Shown here one piece after another: positions 24,486-33,850 of a stretch of DNA of 64,000 nucleotides (positions are counted from its first letter, which is position 1; each line of letters starts with the position of its first letter). The notes beneath the pieces were generated by a model that was not told the DNA's origin, searched no databases, and was given only the letters and a program-made list of their open reading frames with translations. The position numbers were made by a program, and so were the translations under genes. Origin of the DNA: an uncultured Clostridia bacterium. Its GTDB lineage: Bacteria > Bacillota > Clostridia > Peptostreptococcales > Anaerovoracaceae. The DNA lies in contig CAKQOE010000008.1 in NCBI GenBank assembly GCA_934255545.1, positions 1 to 64,000 on the forward strand, read 5' to 3'.

Positions 24486-27400
24486 TATAATTTTTCTCTT
24501 GTTTCAAATAAACCTGTGACAGACTGATTTATCAATACTAATTCACTTTTTCCTACAGTATTTTTATTTATACTCATTCTTCCAGCACTTGAAGTCCCTC
24601 CTATTGACTGTAAATTAGCGGTTGTTGCAGCATCACATCTCAGCATAGTTAAAACTTCTTTTATGATCTTCACTTTATCTGATATATTCTCTAAATTTAC
24701 AAATATGTTCCTTCCCTTTTCTAAAACAATTACCTGATTAGCCGGTCTATTTTTATATATTGTTGATGATAATTTAAAGCTTAATTCATCATATATTCTA
24801 TCTAAATCAGTGCTTGTGAAACCATCATATTCCGCAGTCGGTTCGTATGTCATTCCAGTATTTATATAGCTTTCTATTTTTTTTATGGTTATATAGTTTT
24901 CTTTATTTAAAATCAACTGTACAGCATTCTTAAATAATATATCTCTAACTTTACCTCCTCTTATCCTCATTAAGTACCCATTAACAGAAATACACGCATT
25001 CTTTTTTATAGGATATCTCTTAACCTCCACATTATTATATTCATCCTTACTCTCTAAATATGTAACTATGACATTATTATCCTTAACTGCCATATTAGCA
25101 ATATATATAGGTATATCAACAATATGTTTCTGTCGAACACCCTTCTTTCCGTCAAACTCTATTAAGGCAAATGCTGATGTCTTTGCACTTTTATATCCAC
25201 CATATTTACTCGTATCCAGTTCTTTTTTTATGGGAATCATACTTTCATTTCCCTTTGGATAAATAGTTTCATCAAATAATTGTCCTTTTTCACAGTATGT
25301 ATATTCGGTATAAAGGATATCATTTCTTTCTACATTTTTCTTAACACGCGCTATTGACTCATTGTTGTTTCTACGCCCATGCCATACGATTTTATTTCCA
25401 CGCTTAACATCATAATCAAATACTTTCTTTATACTATAATTAGTATCTCTATTATTTTTTATCCACTTCAATGGATTTGATGTAAACTTAGCATTATAAA
25501 CATCTCCTACAACAATATTTAAATATGCATCTTTAGCATGATGATAGTCATTTACAAGTCTTGACTTTACAATTTTATTATCATGTCTGAAGTCAGACAC
25601 CAATCTAGCCTTTACATATACTACTTCCGATGTTTCATATATTCTTTTAAGAAGATCTGCAACAGCTTTTGTAGACTGTCTTGTTTCAACTATCTGCCTT
25701 TCTATAAATCCGGCTAACTCTTCATCTGTAAAATCATTGGTGCGTGTCAGACGATCATATTTCTTCTTACTCATAAAACCCTGATCATATAAGCTTTTCC
25801 AAGTACCTCGCATACGCTTTCTTATATCTGCAGAAAGTAATTCATTATCCTTTCTGCTATTCACATCCTTCTCTACAAGGACCATATTATCAATGCTGTC
25901 ATCCTTTATCTTTGATCTAGGGTAAATATGGTCTATATCCCACTTTAAATTTCCTCTCATAAGCAGTTCAACATCTATTTCGTTTTCTGTATACATACAT
26001 CTTCCTCGCTGTAAATAATACAGATATAATTTTTTACTGTTAAAGTCGCGTTCATCTCGTTCATTTATTTCCTTAAGCCAGTCACGAGTATCATCCTTGC
26101 ATGCCTGATATAATTCTATAAGTTTATCCTTTCTCGATTTAGTCCTATTCTTTTCATTTTCATTACCACGCGCCATCTCAATAAATATTCGTTTAGGTTC
26201 CCCTTTCATTATCTTCTTTATTTCCTCTGTAATCTGAAGAGTCTGCCAGATCGCACGTTTATTTGCCGGTGAAGTAATCAAATCTTTAACAGCTATATCA
26301 TATGTAATACATTCTATCTTTCCTTCATTTTCAGCATTTATTAAATCTATCTGCTCTCTGAATGTAAATCGTTTGCTCAGCAGCTGCATAAGATTACAAT
26401 TTGTATTCCAAAGTGCATCCATAATATTAAAACATTCGCCTGTTTCAAGGTCAGTTCCTTCTATTCCTGTAAGGAATCTCTCAGAAAAATTTCCCCAGCC
26501 ACTATAACTAAATCTTCCAATAGCTTTAATCTGCTCCGCATCAAATATCTGTGGATATTCTTTCTGTATAACAGCTTTTAACATTTTTGTGTCATTTCCG
26601 TAAATAGTTCTCCACTTGATTATATTCTCAACAATATCGGTGTATTTCACATCATCGATCCTATCTCCCAACACCTTCTTTTCAAAATCCAGATAAGACG
26701 TTAACGATGCTTTAAAATCTTTATCAAATCCGCTAAGATCCTCAAGTTCGAGCTCTGAATCAAATCTTTTCAGATAGTTTAATAATATATTTCCTTTGAC
26801 TTTTGCCCTTTTGCAGAATAGATCATTATATATATTTTGCTTTAATTCAACACATATACCATTACCACGTATCTTCAAATTATTTAATTCATTCAATACC
26901 ATGAATTTTGAATAAAGTACTGAATTCTTCGGTAAAACATCTTCACCTATTAGGTATGTACATTTATTGGTCATTCTACGTATAAATGCTTCATTTGATT
27001 TTTCAAGGTCAACCATTTCACGGAAATTCCATGGGTAGATTCTTCCTTCATTTTTTCTTACTACCCATGTATTTGATCCCTCATCAGCATGCCTCTTGCT
27101 TAACGGTCCCACATAATATGGAATCCTGAATGATGCCAATGACATGATCTTGTCCTTTACGGTTATACCATCTTCATCTGAATCATTAAGAAACGGTAAA
27201 TATTTTTCTGCATTGTTTAATATTTTACTTAATTCATGAACATGTATCTGATTTGGTATAACTCCATTATCCTTTGTTCTCAATAACGGCAGAAGTGTAT
27301 GATTCTCTGCTTCAAGCATCATTTCCTCTACAAGTTCTGCATCAGATATTTCAGGCTGCATGTTCTTTAAAATGCCTGACAAATTCTTGTAGAAATCCTC

Positions 27401-28537
27401 TTCAGAAGTTTTTTTCATAGAATACTTCATTCCATTTTTAGTTATGGATCCTATATAATTTCCGTAATTGCTCTTACCATTTATATCATTAAAAAATTCA
27501 CGATACTGTTCTTTTGTGCAGTATTTTCTCATTATTCCTTTGAGCAGCTTTAAATTACGACCATGTTTTTCATAGTCACGAACCTTAGCCGCTGAAAGAT
27601 ATTCCTCTCCTGCTAAAATTTCAACAAGTATGCTCCAATCATATATAGCTTTAAGCCCACTTAATACATGAGCTTCATCAGGATACAGACTTTCTATTTG
27701 CGGCATTATTTCATCTTCAAACTTAGATTCTGAAAATTTAAAAGATGTTACATCGATGTCCTCAAGATCACTATTAAAGATTTTCTTCAAATCTCCTTTA
27801 TTTCCAACTAACAGCTTGCAAATATTATCACAAATTGCTTTACAGATTTTCTCATCATATTTATCTTCACAATTTGAAAAGATAAATGCTGCTGCTATTT
27901 CTTTTGCCTTTACCGAATTTGCTTTCTTTTTATCAGATAAAGTACTTTCCAAAAGTGAAATATCATCAATTCTCAATTCATATTCTGATATATCATTAAA
28001 TAAGGCTTCAAAATTTTCACATATATTTTTAAGATTCTTTGCTTCTCCTATATCACCATCAATAAGAAAATGTCCCCTGTTTTTCAATATATGGTGACAA
28101 GCTAAATACACCATTCTTATATCATGCTGTGATGTGTTTCTAATCAAATCTTCACGCAAATGATATATAGTGGGATACTCAGAGTGAAAATGTACATCAT
28201 TATAATTATCATCCTTAAAAAGAGGATATTTCCATTCAGTTGTCTTATCTTCAATATGTAATCTGCTTTCATTCAATCTTATAAAAAATGTATTATCTAC
28301 TTTATAGATTTCTTCCGCAAAAAGCTCCTGCAATAACTCTATACGTTTCTTTCTTCTTGCCAAACGTCTTCTGTTAGCACGCTTTACTCTTCTTTCTTCA
28401 GCGGTGTCAGCGCTTTCAAATAAACGTATACCCCACATTCTTTTTCCCTTAAATTTAAGTATGTTATACTCCTGATCAGTTACAGCCCATCCCACAGAAT
28501 TTGTACCAATATCGATTCCCATATAATAATCGCTCAT
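24485..28537 (-). CDS. cas9: CRISPR effector nuclease Cas9 (type II-A)
   Basis: 1,350 residues, the usual II-A size. RuvC-I is MGIDIGTNSVGWAVTD with Asp9; the arginine-rich bridge helix is RRVKRANRRRLARRKKRIE (about 53-72); RuvC-II is RIFIEMARGNENE (Glu near 785); the HNH core is WDIDHIYPRS (His near 866) with NMVLVEKDVNSRK; RuvC-III is NDYHHAKDAYLNIVVG (near 1000). All catalytic residues are present, so it should be an active crRNA- and tracrRNA-guided DNA nuclease. A PAM-interacting C-terminal domain follows. PAM specificity cannot be read directly. GAAAGGCGGC precedes the ATG. Confidence 0.97.
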   Translation of the reverse strand: MSDYYMGIDIGTNSVGWAVTDQEYNILKFKGKRMWGIRLFESADTAEERRVKRANRRRLARRKKRIELLQELFAEEIYKVDNTFFIRLNESRLHIEDKTTEWKYPLFKDDNYNDVHFHSEYPTIYHLREDLIRNTSQHDIRMVYLACHHILKNRGHFLIDGDIGEAKNLKNICENFEALFNDISEYELRIDDISLLESTLSDKKKANSVKAKEIAAAFIFSNCEDKYDEKICKAICDNICKLLVGNKGDLKKIFNSDLEDIDVTSFKFSESKFEDEIMPQIESLYPDEAHVLSGLKAIYDWSILVEILAGEEYLSAAKVRDYEKHGRNLKLLKGIMRKYCTKEQYREFFNDINGKSNYGNYIGSITKNGMKYSMKKTSEEDFYKNLSGILKNMQPEISDAELVEEMMLEAENHTLLPLLRTKDNGVIPNQIHVHELSKILNNAEKYLPFLNDSDEDGITVKDKIMSLASFRIPYYVGPLSKRHADEGSNTWVVRKNEGRIYPWNFREMVDLEKSNEAFIRRMTNKCTYLIGEDVLPKNSVLYSKFMVLNELNNLKIRGNGICVELKQNIYNDLFCKRAKVKGNILLNYLKRFDSELELEDLSGFDKDFKASLTSYLDFEKKVLGDRIDDVKYTDIVENIIKWRTIYGNDTKMLKAVIQKEYPQIFDAEQIKAIGRFSYSGWGNFSERFLTGIEGTDLETGECFNIMDALWNTNCNLMQLLSKRFTFREQIDLINAENEGKIECITYDIAVKDLITSPANKRAIWQTLQITEEIKKIMKGEPKRIFIEMARGNENEKNRTKSRKDKLIELYQACKDDTRDWLKEINERDERDFNSKKLYLYYLQRGRCMYTENEIDVELLMRGNLKWDIDHIYPRSKIKDDSIDNMVLVEKDVNSRKDNELLSADIRKRMRGTWKSLYDQGFMSKKKYDRLTRTNDFTDEELAGFIERQIVETRQSTKAVADLLKRIYETSEVVYVKARLVSDFRHDNKIVKSRLVNDYHHAKDAYLNIVVGDVYNAKFTSNPLKWIKNNRDTNYSIKKVFDYDVKRGNKIVWHGRRNNNESIARVKKNVERNDILYTEYTYCEKGQLFDETIYPKGNESMIPIKKELDTSKYGGYKSAKTSAFALIEFDGKKGVRQKHIVDIPIYIANMAVKDNNVIVTYLESKDEYNNVEVKRYPIKKNACISVNGYLMRIRGGKVRDILFKNAVQLILNKENYITIKKIESYINTGMTYEPTAEYDGFTSTDLDRIYDELSFKLSSTIYKNRPANQVIVLEKGRNIFVNLENISDKVKIIKEVLTMLRCDAATTANLQSIGGTSSAGRMSINKNTVGKSELVLINQSVTGLFETREKL

Positions 28538-28551
28538 ATATGCCGCCTTTC

Positions 28552-28602
28552 ATATAATAATATTTATTTTTTATTGACAATAATTTTAAATATGTTTATT
28601 AT
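28552..28602. promoter_or_regulatory. Overlapping divergent promoters for cas9 and tracrRNA
   Basis: Plus strand: TTGACA (28574-28579), 17 bases, TATTAT (28597-28602), driving tracrRNA. Minus strand: TTGTCA (28575-28580), 17 bases, TTATAT (28552-28557), driving cas9. The two -35 boxes share five positions, so polymerase could hold only one at a time. Confidence 0.7.
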
Positions 28603-28608
28603 GTAATT

Positions 28609-28722
28609 AATCTCGTTTGACTACCATAGAGATTACACTACATGTTCAAATAAAAAATTTTTCTAATCGCCCTTACGGGCTCCACACGGTGTGGATTTTA
28701 AACTCGCGGAAGCGAGTTTTTA
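28609..28722 (+). ncRNA. tracrRNA
   Basis: An anti-repeat (28613-28650: TTTGACTACCATAGAGATTA and onward) is complementary to the crRNA repeat through ACTACCATA, the central ATTACA and TTCAAAT. It is followed by hairpins GCCC-TTAC-GGGC (28669-28680) and TCCACA-CGG-TGTGGA (28681-28695) and a terminator AACTCGC-GGAA-GCGAGTT plus T run (28701-28722). It starts at a strong promoter and diverges from cas9. Confidence 0.9.
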
Positions 28723-28876
28723 TTTTATATTTTTATTATAGCACCTTTTATACTTACCAATAAAGATATTTTTCTATATTGCATATTTTTTAATTATATT
28801 TTCTCTTAAATCTATATTACACCATCCACTTAGACACATTCCGTCACTCTTATAATTTTTCACTATTAAAATTACA

Positions 28877-29044
28877 ATGATTATTTCTCAAATGGTAAGA
28901 AAAATAGACGGGATCGGATATATACCGGCATTTGAAAGGACGGCACTTACAGATAAACTACATGATATCTCAGGCTTCAGGACAGATAGTGAGATCATAA
29001 CTGAAAAAAACATGAAAAAAATTTTGAAAGCGAGTAAAAAGTAG
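28877..29044 (+). pseudogene. Remnant of an IS1634-like transposase (C-terminal 55 codons)
   Basis: The open frame reads MIISQMVRKIDGIGYIPAFE, then LTDKLHDISGFRTDSEIIT and NMKKILKASKK, which resembles the C-terminal tail of IS1634/IS4-type transposases (LHEAFGFRTDYQI ... MKKIFK). No N-terminal part or terminal repeat is present, and the upstream 130 bases are AT-rich and empty. It is a relic of an insertion beside the CRISPR locus. Confidence 0.6.
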
Positions 29045-29072
29045 AAAAAATACTACATTTTCAAGAACATTA

Positions 29073-29115
29073 AAAAAGCGTCAAGCCGAGTTATATCAAC
29101 GGCTTGGCGCTTTTT
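29073..29115. terminator. Bidirectional terminator
   Basis: Stem AAAAAGCG-T-CAAGCCG with CGGCTTG-G-CGCTTTTT. It ends the minus-strand kinase gene and the transposase remnant. Confidence 0.85.
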
Positions 29116-29166
29116 ACCCTTAATTGACTGTCAAAGATGGGATCACATGCTTGACTATACAGATTT

Positions 29167-31143
29167 TCAAGAAATGTTTTTATTGTTTACAGTGTGCGCA
29201 GGTATCATGATCTCAGCTCTGAAAAGTCCGTCTCCGGAGGTGAAATCACTCAGGCCGCCGTATTTGTGCGCTATAACGCACACAGAACCTATGCCTATGC
29301 CCGGTCCTTCGTGAGATGATGACATATAGACGCCGTTGCGCACGTCAGGCGTTCCGGTATAAGAATTTTCAACCAGTATAAGAAGCCTTCCGTCAGTAAA
29401 CCGACCGCGCAGCTTTATGGCACGTTTTTCTTCCGGCTCTTTCGATACTGCATTTACAGCATTTTCAAGCAGATTGCCGAGTATGACGCACATCTCATCA
29501 TCAGATATATCGATATCCGGCGGCACTGCAAATACTGCGTCGTAATCAGCCTTCACCTTCTGCGCAGCTGCCGCGTAATAATTTATAACAGCATCAGCTG
29601 CCTGATTCTCAGACCATACCGGCACTCTCGCGGCCTCAAGGCGCGGCTCATACACATCAAGATACGCTTTTATGCTCTCAAGTTGTCCGTTCTCTGCCAT
29701 CTCACGCAGAGTCCTTACGTGATGCCTCATATCGTGAAATACGCGCCGCGATATCTTTATGCTCTCCCTCAGCCTTCTGTACTGTTCTTTTTGCATCTTG
29801 AAGCGCTGCTTCATATAAAAGCTGGTTTCTTCGTATACATTTCGCAGCCTGTACGCTTTTACAGCGTCGCGCCACATGGCTGCGGCAAGAAGACCCGCGG
29901 TGAAGAGGCCGCCGAGTACCTCAAACCAGCACATATATACCGGCTCATACAGAGGATGAAGCCTGTCAGATAAAAGACACGCGGAAAATACTGCAGCTAT
30001 GCAGATCGTAGTCATCGCGTGCTCCCTTTTTACATGCAGTGATATGACTGCCGTTCCCGTGATAAGCACCGCGCAGTATATCTTCAATGCTCCTGAATAA
30101 CACGAAAAAGCCATCATCGCCTGTTCAGGCACACTCGATGCCGCTGCGCACGTTATCACAGCTGCCGCTGCGCCGATCACACACGGGGCTGTCAAAACAG
30201 CCTTCAATTGTATACCTGTACCGCAGAAATCGCAGCATAGCGCTGCCACAAAAAGCATAAGCGTATAATAAGAAGCTACCTCTACTGTGTACCACGGCTG
30301 AATCGCTGTTTCACAGAGCATGTGCATAAGAATGCATCCCGAAGCTGCGCACACCGATACAAATACAGCGATATAGCTGATATTGCGGCTTCTGTTCCGG
30401 CGCCCGGCGCCGGCGCAAAATACGACCGAAAGGCACGATCCCGCAAACGCGAGTATAAACAGCGCGGTCCTTATAACCAGCTGTCTGTCATGCATGGCGC
30501 TGACCGCGTCCGATCTTCCGAAAGCCGGCGCGTAAGTCATCCCGCTGTATATCCACGAATGATCCGCTGTCTCGATCATGATCTCCGTCATGCCTGAAGC
30601 TTCAAAGTTAACTGTTTTCACGCCTGTACGCGCTTTGTATCTGTCGGGCGACGGGTCGCCCGTCTGCGCTTTCAGTTCATTATTTATATATACGCGGTTC
30701 GCGGAAAATATTTCCTGCAGCTCGATTGCATAGCTCTCACGGTGCTCCGGGAGTATGAGTGTCATGCGGTATACTCCGTTTCCGTGCGACATACGATCTT
30801 CGCCGCCTATATCTGCATATACGCGGTATCCCGAAAGATCGTCTGCTGATGCTCCCGGAAAAAACTCCCATTCGTATATGAGCCATATGACGCTACCTTC
30901 ATTCAATCTGCTTTCATCCGGAAATATCACGCCGTTTACCGCACGCGTATCGCTGCCTGTGTATTTGTTGTCATATTTGTAAAGCAGCCCGCACGCCGCA
31001 AACGCGATAGCAGCTGATATCATGAAGCATACAACGGCCTTTACCGTGCGGCGGCGCGCGCTTTTTCTGTCCGGAGCCGCGTCTTCGGTTATATCAGGCA
31101 CCGTATATTTATTGTTTTGTGTAATTTTCATTGTTTTTTTCAT
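29167..31143 (-). CDS. 7TMR-DISM-like sensor histidine kinase (GHKL type)
   Basis: 658 residues. One N-terminal membrane helix (about 32-52) is followed by an extracytoplasmic domain of about 170 residues (IYEWEFFPGASADDLSGYRV) resembling the DISM jelly-roll, then about seven membrane helices (225-430), a coiled segment, an H-box FHDMRHHVRTLREM (His near 469) and a GHKL ATPase (LGNLLENAVNAV, GPGIGIGSV). Such kinases pair with LytTR regulators; one is two genes upstream. The start overlaps the surface-protein gene by 35 bases. A GC palindrome (30397-30413) codes part of a cytoplasmic loop (AGAGRRNRS). Confidence 0.88.
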   Translation of the reverse strand: MKKTMKITQNNKYTVPDITEDAAPDRKSARRRTVKAVVCFMISAAIAFAACGLLYKYDNKYTGSDTRAVNGVIFPDESRLNEGSVIWLIYEWEFFPGASADDLSGYRVYADIGGEDRMSHGNGVYRMTLILPEHRESYAIELQEIFSANRVYINNELKAQTGDPSPDRYKARTGVKTVNFEASGMTEIMIETADHSWIYSGMTYAPAFGRSDAVSAMHDRQLVIRTALFILAFAGSCLSVVFCAGAGRRNRSRNISYIAVFVSVCAASGCILMHMLCETAIQPWYTVEVASYYTLMLFVAALCCDFCGTGIQLKAVLTAPCVIGAAAAVITCAAASSVPEQAMMAFSCYSGALKIYCAVLITGTAVISLHVKREHAMTTICIAAVFSACLLSDRLHPLYEPVYMCWFEVLGGLFTAGLLAAAMWRDAVKAYRLRNVYEETSFYMKQRFKMQKEQYRRLRESIKISRRVFHDMRHHVRTLREMAENGQLESIKAYLDVYEPRLEAARVPVWSENQAADAVINYYAAAAQKVKADYDAVFAVPPDIDISDDEMCVILGNLLENAVNAVSKEPEEKRAIKLRGRFTDGRLLILVENSYTGTPDVRNGVYMSSSHEGPGIGIGSVCVIAHKYGGLSDFTSGDGLFRAEIMIPAHTVNNKNIS

Positions 31144-32776
31144 TACGATACCGCCTTTTGCCGTAAAGCGATACGCACGCTAACGACGCGCACAATACAG
31201 CCGCCGTTGACGCGGCAGCCGGGCCGCTGCTGGAATTTTCATTCGGATCTCCGCTTCCGGATCTTACTGAAGTCGCTCCCACGCTTTCTGCGCTGCCGCC
31301 CGTTATTTTATAAGTTCCGGGCGTATCTATCGTAAAGCTTACCGTCCCGCTTGCTTCTTCGTATGTCGCCGGACGCGCGGAGCCGTCGTCTGTCGATACT
31401 GCCGTAAGGCCTTTTTCGTTTATTTTGTTTTTATCGCGGCTTTCCCACGGTATCCGTACTGTTGTGCCTGCTATATTGTCTATGCTCCGGCCGCCTGACG
31501 ACAGGCTTATGCTTACGATGTCCTGCTGCTGTCTTTTTATCGTTACGTCAAGCGTCTGATCACCATGCTCCGGAGGGAGCTGTCTTTTGAGGATATCTGA
31601 TATTATCTCTATCGCCGCGCCGTTTTTTTCAAACAATACTGCGCTTCCTTTTTTTAACAGTACTGCCAGTCTCTCGGCTGCTATCTTTGTTTCCTCAGAT
31701 GTAACGCTTTCCGCGGGCAGGCTGCTTTCAAAACTGCCGCTTCCGTGAGAGTGTGAGCCGGACGATGACGATCCGTCAGGACTGCTGCCGGATCCATCTC
31801 CTCCTGTACTTCCTCCGCCGGCATCACCGCCGTCGCGGTCTCCTCCAATCTCCGGTATCTGCACACTGCCGCTGCGCGATACGGTTATCGCAGTCGATTC
31901 CCGGTCACCGTCGTATATGAGCCTGAACGTGTAATTTTCAGCATCCTCCGGCAGGCGATCCGGATAGATCACCAGACAGTTATATATCTCGTCATATGAC
32001 GACATCCGATAAAGATCAGCCATGCCGTACGCTCTCTGATCACCTATCAATGTTTCTGCCTCGGCTGTTGACCACTCTGTGTCACCTTCTGCTTTATACT
32101 GAAGCTGCGCGCTTGTCATATCCTGTATAACATATGTCCATATGCATTTTATCCTTCCAATAAAGTCCGTATGATAAGCTCTCAGGTCAACTCCCTCGTC
32201 AGGAGTGACAAAAATATTGAGCTTCAGCGGCTCGCGTGTGATATCGTCAGGTATCTCATACAGATCCTCAGGTATCACAGGAGTTCCTGTTATTGTATAA
32301 CATCTGCTGTCAGGCTGAAGTGACTCGTTGAAGCTGTCTACATCCCACAAAACATCAAAAATGTATTCATGTTCATAACTGCTGTCGCAGCCGTACGCCT
32401 TCCATGCGGAAAGCTTTTCAGCGCTCAGAGCGCTGCCCGGGGGCAGTCTGAGATCGTAACTGGTGTTCGGGTATTTGGCACCGATAAAGCAGAGCTTTAT
32501 TTTTTCAGTGCTTTCGGATTCATTATCCTTGCTTTCAGATTCATCATCTCTGATTTCCGGCTTATCAATGCTGCTTTCGGACTCATCATCTTTGACTTCC
32601 GGTTCGTTTTCTGTTTTCTCGGTTTTGTCTTTTGTAATATTTTCTGTAACATCTTCCGTGACATTTTCGCAGACAGCCGCCGGAGATCCGGTAAATGACT
32701 CTGCATATACAGGCAAAGACGCAAACGGATACGATAATATAAGGACGGCTGCCGCCGATGTAAAAATTTTCAACAT
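31109..32776 (-). CDS. Secreted membrane-anchored surface protein encoded between regulator and kinase
   Basis: The start at 32776 (MLKIFTSAAAVLILSYP) is preferred: AGGTGG lies 6 bases upstream, and the residues form a signal peptide ending near VYAES. A start at 32815 would be read through a GC palindrome. 555 residues: an acidic repeat region (about 35-90, PEVKDDESES, PEIRDDESES, KDNESES), a globular part with YDLRLPPGS and YTITGTPVIPED, a Gly/Ser-rich linker (about 330-355), a second domain containing DTPGTYKITGG, and a C-terminal membrane helix with a basic tail (KRRYRNEKNN). No LPxTG. No family recognised. Its place between regulator and kinase genes suggests a signal-binding accessory protein or the main output of the system. 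Confidence 0.8.
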   Translation of the reverse strand: MLKIFTSAAAVLILSYPFASLPVYAESFTGSPAAVCENVTEDVTENITKDKTEKTENEPEVKDDESESSIDKPEIRDDESESKDNESESTEKIKLCFIGAKYPNTSYDLRLPPGSALSAEKLSAWKAYGCDSSYEHEYIFDVLWDVDSFNESLQPDSRCYTITGTPVIPEDLYEIPDDITREPLKLNIFVTPDEGVDLRAYHTDFIGRIKCIWTYVIQDMTSAQLQYKAEGDTEWSTAEAETLIGDQRAYGMADLYRMSSYDEIYNCLVIYPDRLPEDAENYTFRLIYDGDRESTAITVSRSGSVQIPEIGGDRDGGDAGGGSTGGDGSGSSPDGSSSSGSHSHGSGSFESSLPAESVTSEETKIAAERLAVLLKKGSAVLFEKNGAAIEIISDILKRQLPPEHGDQTLDVTIKRQQQDIVSISLSSGGRSIDNIAGTTVRIPWESRDKNKINEKGLTAVSTDDGSARPATYEEASGTVSFTIDTPGTYKITGGSAESVGATSVRSGSGDPNENSSSGPAAASTAAVLCASLACVSLYGKRRYRNEKNNENYTKQ

Positions 32777-32793
32777 TTTATCCACCTGTTTTT

Positions 32794-32810
32794 CCGGCGC
32801 CGGGCGCCGG
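32794..32810. repeat. GC-rich palindrome (CCGGCGCC-G-GGCGCCGG)
   Basis: Perfect 8-1-8 inverted repeat starting one base after the regulator stop and ending before the surface-protein ribosome site. It may dampen read-through or stabilise the upstream mRNA. Confidence 0.65.
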
Positions 32811-32811
32811 C

Positions 32812-33528
32812 TCACTGCTGCAGCGAGCGCAGCGTATAAGAAAGAAACGCTTTTTTTATTCCGGCGCGTCCGCGCTGCTTTATGGGTGCGTATTCGCCGT
32901 TGTTCATTATAAAAAAGTCATCTGCCACGCGCTCTATATGATCCATGTTGACTGTTATATTTCTGTTGCACGAAATGAAGCGCTCGTCTCCCGACAGAAT
33001 CGGAAATATGTCGGATGCTCTGTCATCGAGTTTTACGATCATTTCACGCAGGTGCAGTCTCGTACGGCCTTCGGCGACGTCAGCAAACAATATATCCGAA
33101 AGGTTCACGCAGGCGCTCACGCCTCCGGTGCGTATTTTAATGCTAGATCTTTCCGGCGCGCGCGCGCCGCAGACCGTGTCTATCGCCTTTTTGAGTTTTT
33201 CTTCTTCTACAGGCTTCACAAGATAGTACGCCGCGCCTACATCGTAGCTTTCGACGGCATGCTCCCGGCTTGATGTCGTAAAAATGATGCGGCAGGCGCG
33301 GTCTGACTCGTATACCTGCCTGGCGGCCTGCATGCCGTCGCGGCCTTCCATATAGATATCCATGAAGACTACGTCAAAGCTTCCCGGTGAAAACGCGTCA
33401 GCAAACTCTTCAGCTGATGCGAACTCTGCGATCTCCGCTTCCCCGCACGCTTTTTCACCGTACGATCTGAGCATTTCTATGAGCCGGGACCGTTCTTTTT
33501 CATTATCGTCAACAAGAGCTATCTTCAA
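32812..33528 (-). CDS. LytTR-family response regulator
   Basis: A TTG start at 33528 (then KIALVDDNEKERSRL) is chosen for the GAGGTG 7 bases upstream; the GTG at 33543 would put that site inside the gene. 238 residues: receiver domain (DDNEKER, phospho-Asp in VVFMDIYMEG near 54, TTSSREHAVES, LVKPVEEEKL) and a LytTR DNA-binding domain (ILFADVAEGRTRLHL, FISCNRNITVNMDHIERV). It heads the operon with the surface protein and the sensor kinase, and probably controls surface or bacteriocin-like functions. The linker contains a GC palindrome (33153-33168, coding GARAPE). Confidence 0.9.
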   Translation of the reverse strand: MKIALVDDNEKERSRLIEMLRSYGEKACGEAEIAEFASAEEFADAFSPGSFDVVFMDIYMEGRDGMQAARQVYESDRACRIIFTTSSREHAVESYDVGAAYYLVKPVEEEKLKKAIDTVCGARAPERSSIKIRTGGVSACVNLSDILFADVAEGRTRLHLREMIVKLDDRASDIFPILSGDERFISCNRNITVNMDHIERVADDFFIMNNGEYAPIKQRGRAGIKKAFLSYTLRSLQQ

Positions 33529-33850
33529 CGCATCACACCTCACGATACTTTATAACTGCATTAAAATACAACGATGCGGACACGGCTGACGTCGTCCGCT
33601 TTTTATAATAATAACATTATTTTTGCCTCTCTGTCATCATACTATATGGGTGATGGAGTAAATAACATATTTTTACATTATATATCTGAAATATCCGAAA
33701 AATATGTCAAAAATAAAACTGTATCGCATCCGCAAAGCGAGAGGAGCACAGCCTGCGCCGCGCCCCTCTCAAAATATTTGTACCGGCGTCAGGGATACGT
33801 TTGATCGTTTGCATCCCATGGCGTCTGGTCAACTGTGTATACAATTCTGA
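33529..33850. promoter_or_regulatory. Intergenic region upstream of the regulator
   Basis: On the minus strand ATGACA, 18 bases and TATTAT form a plausible promoter for the three-gene operon. GCGGAC/GTCCGC arms (33576-33599) form a hairpin near the expected start of the RNA. Downstream of the giant SLH gene no clear terminator with a T run is seen. Confidence 0.4.

Noticed and set aside
28538..28876. Search for a retron-like or other reverse-transcriptase RNA beside cas9
   Set aside because: The structured RNA is fully explained as a tracrRNA by its complementarity to the CRISPR repeat, and no reverse transcriptase is present.
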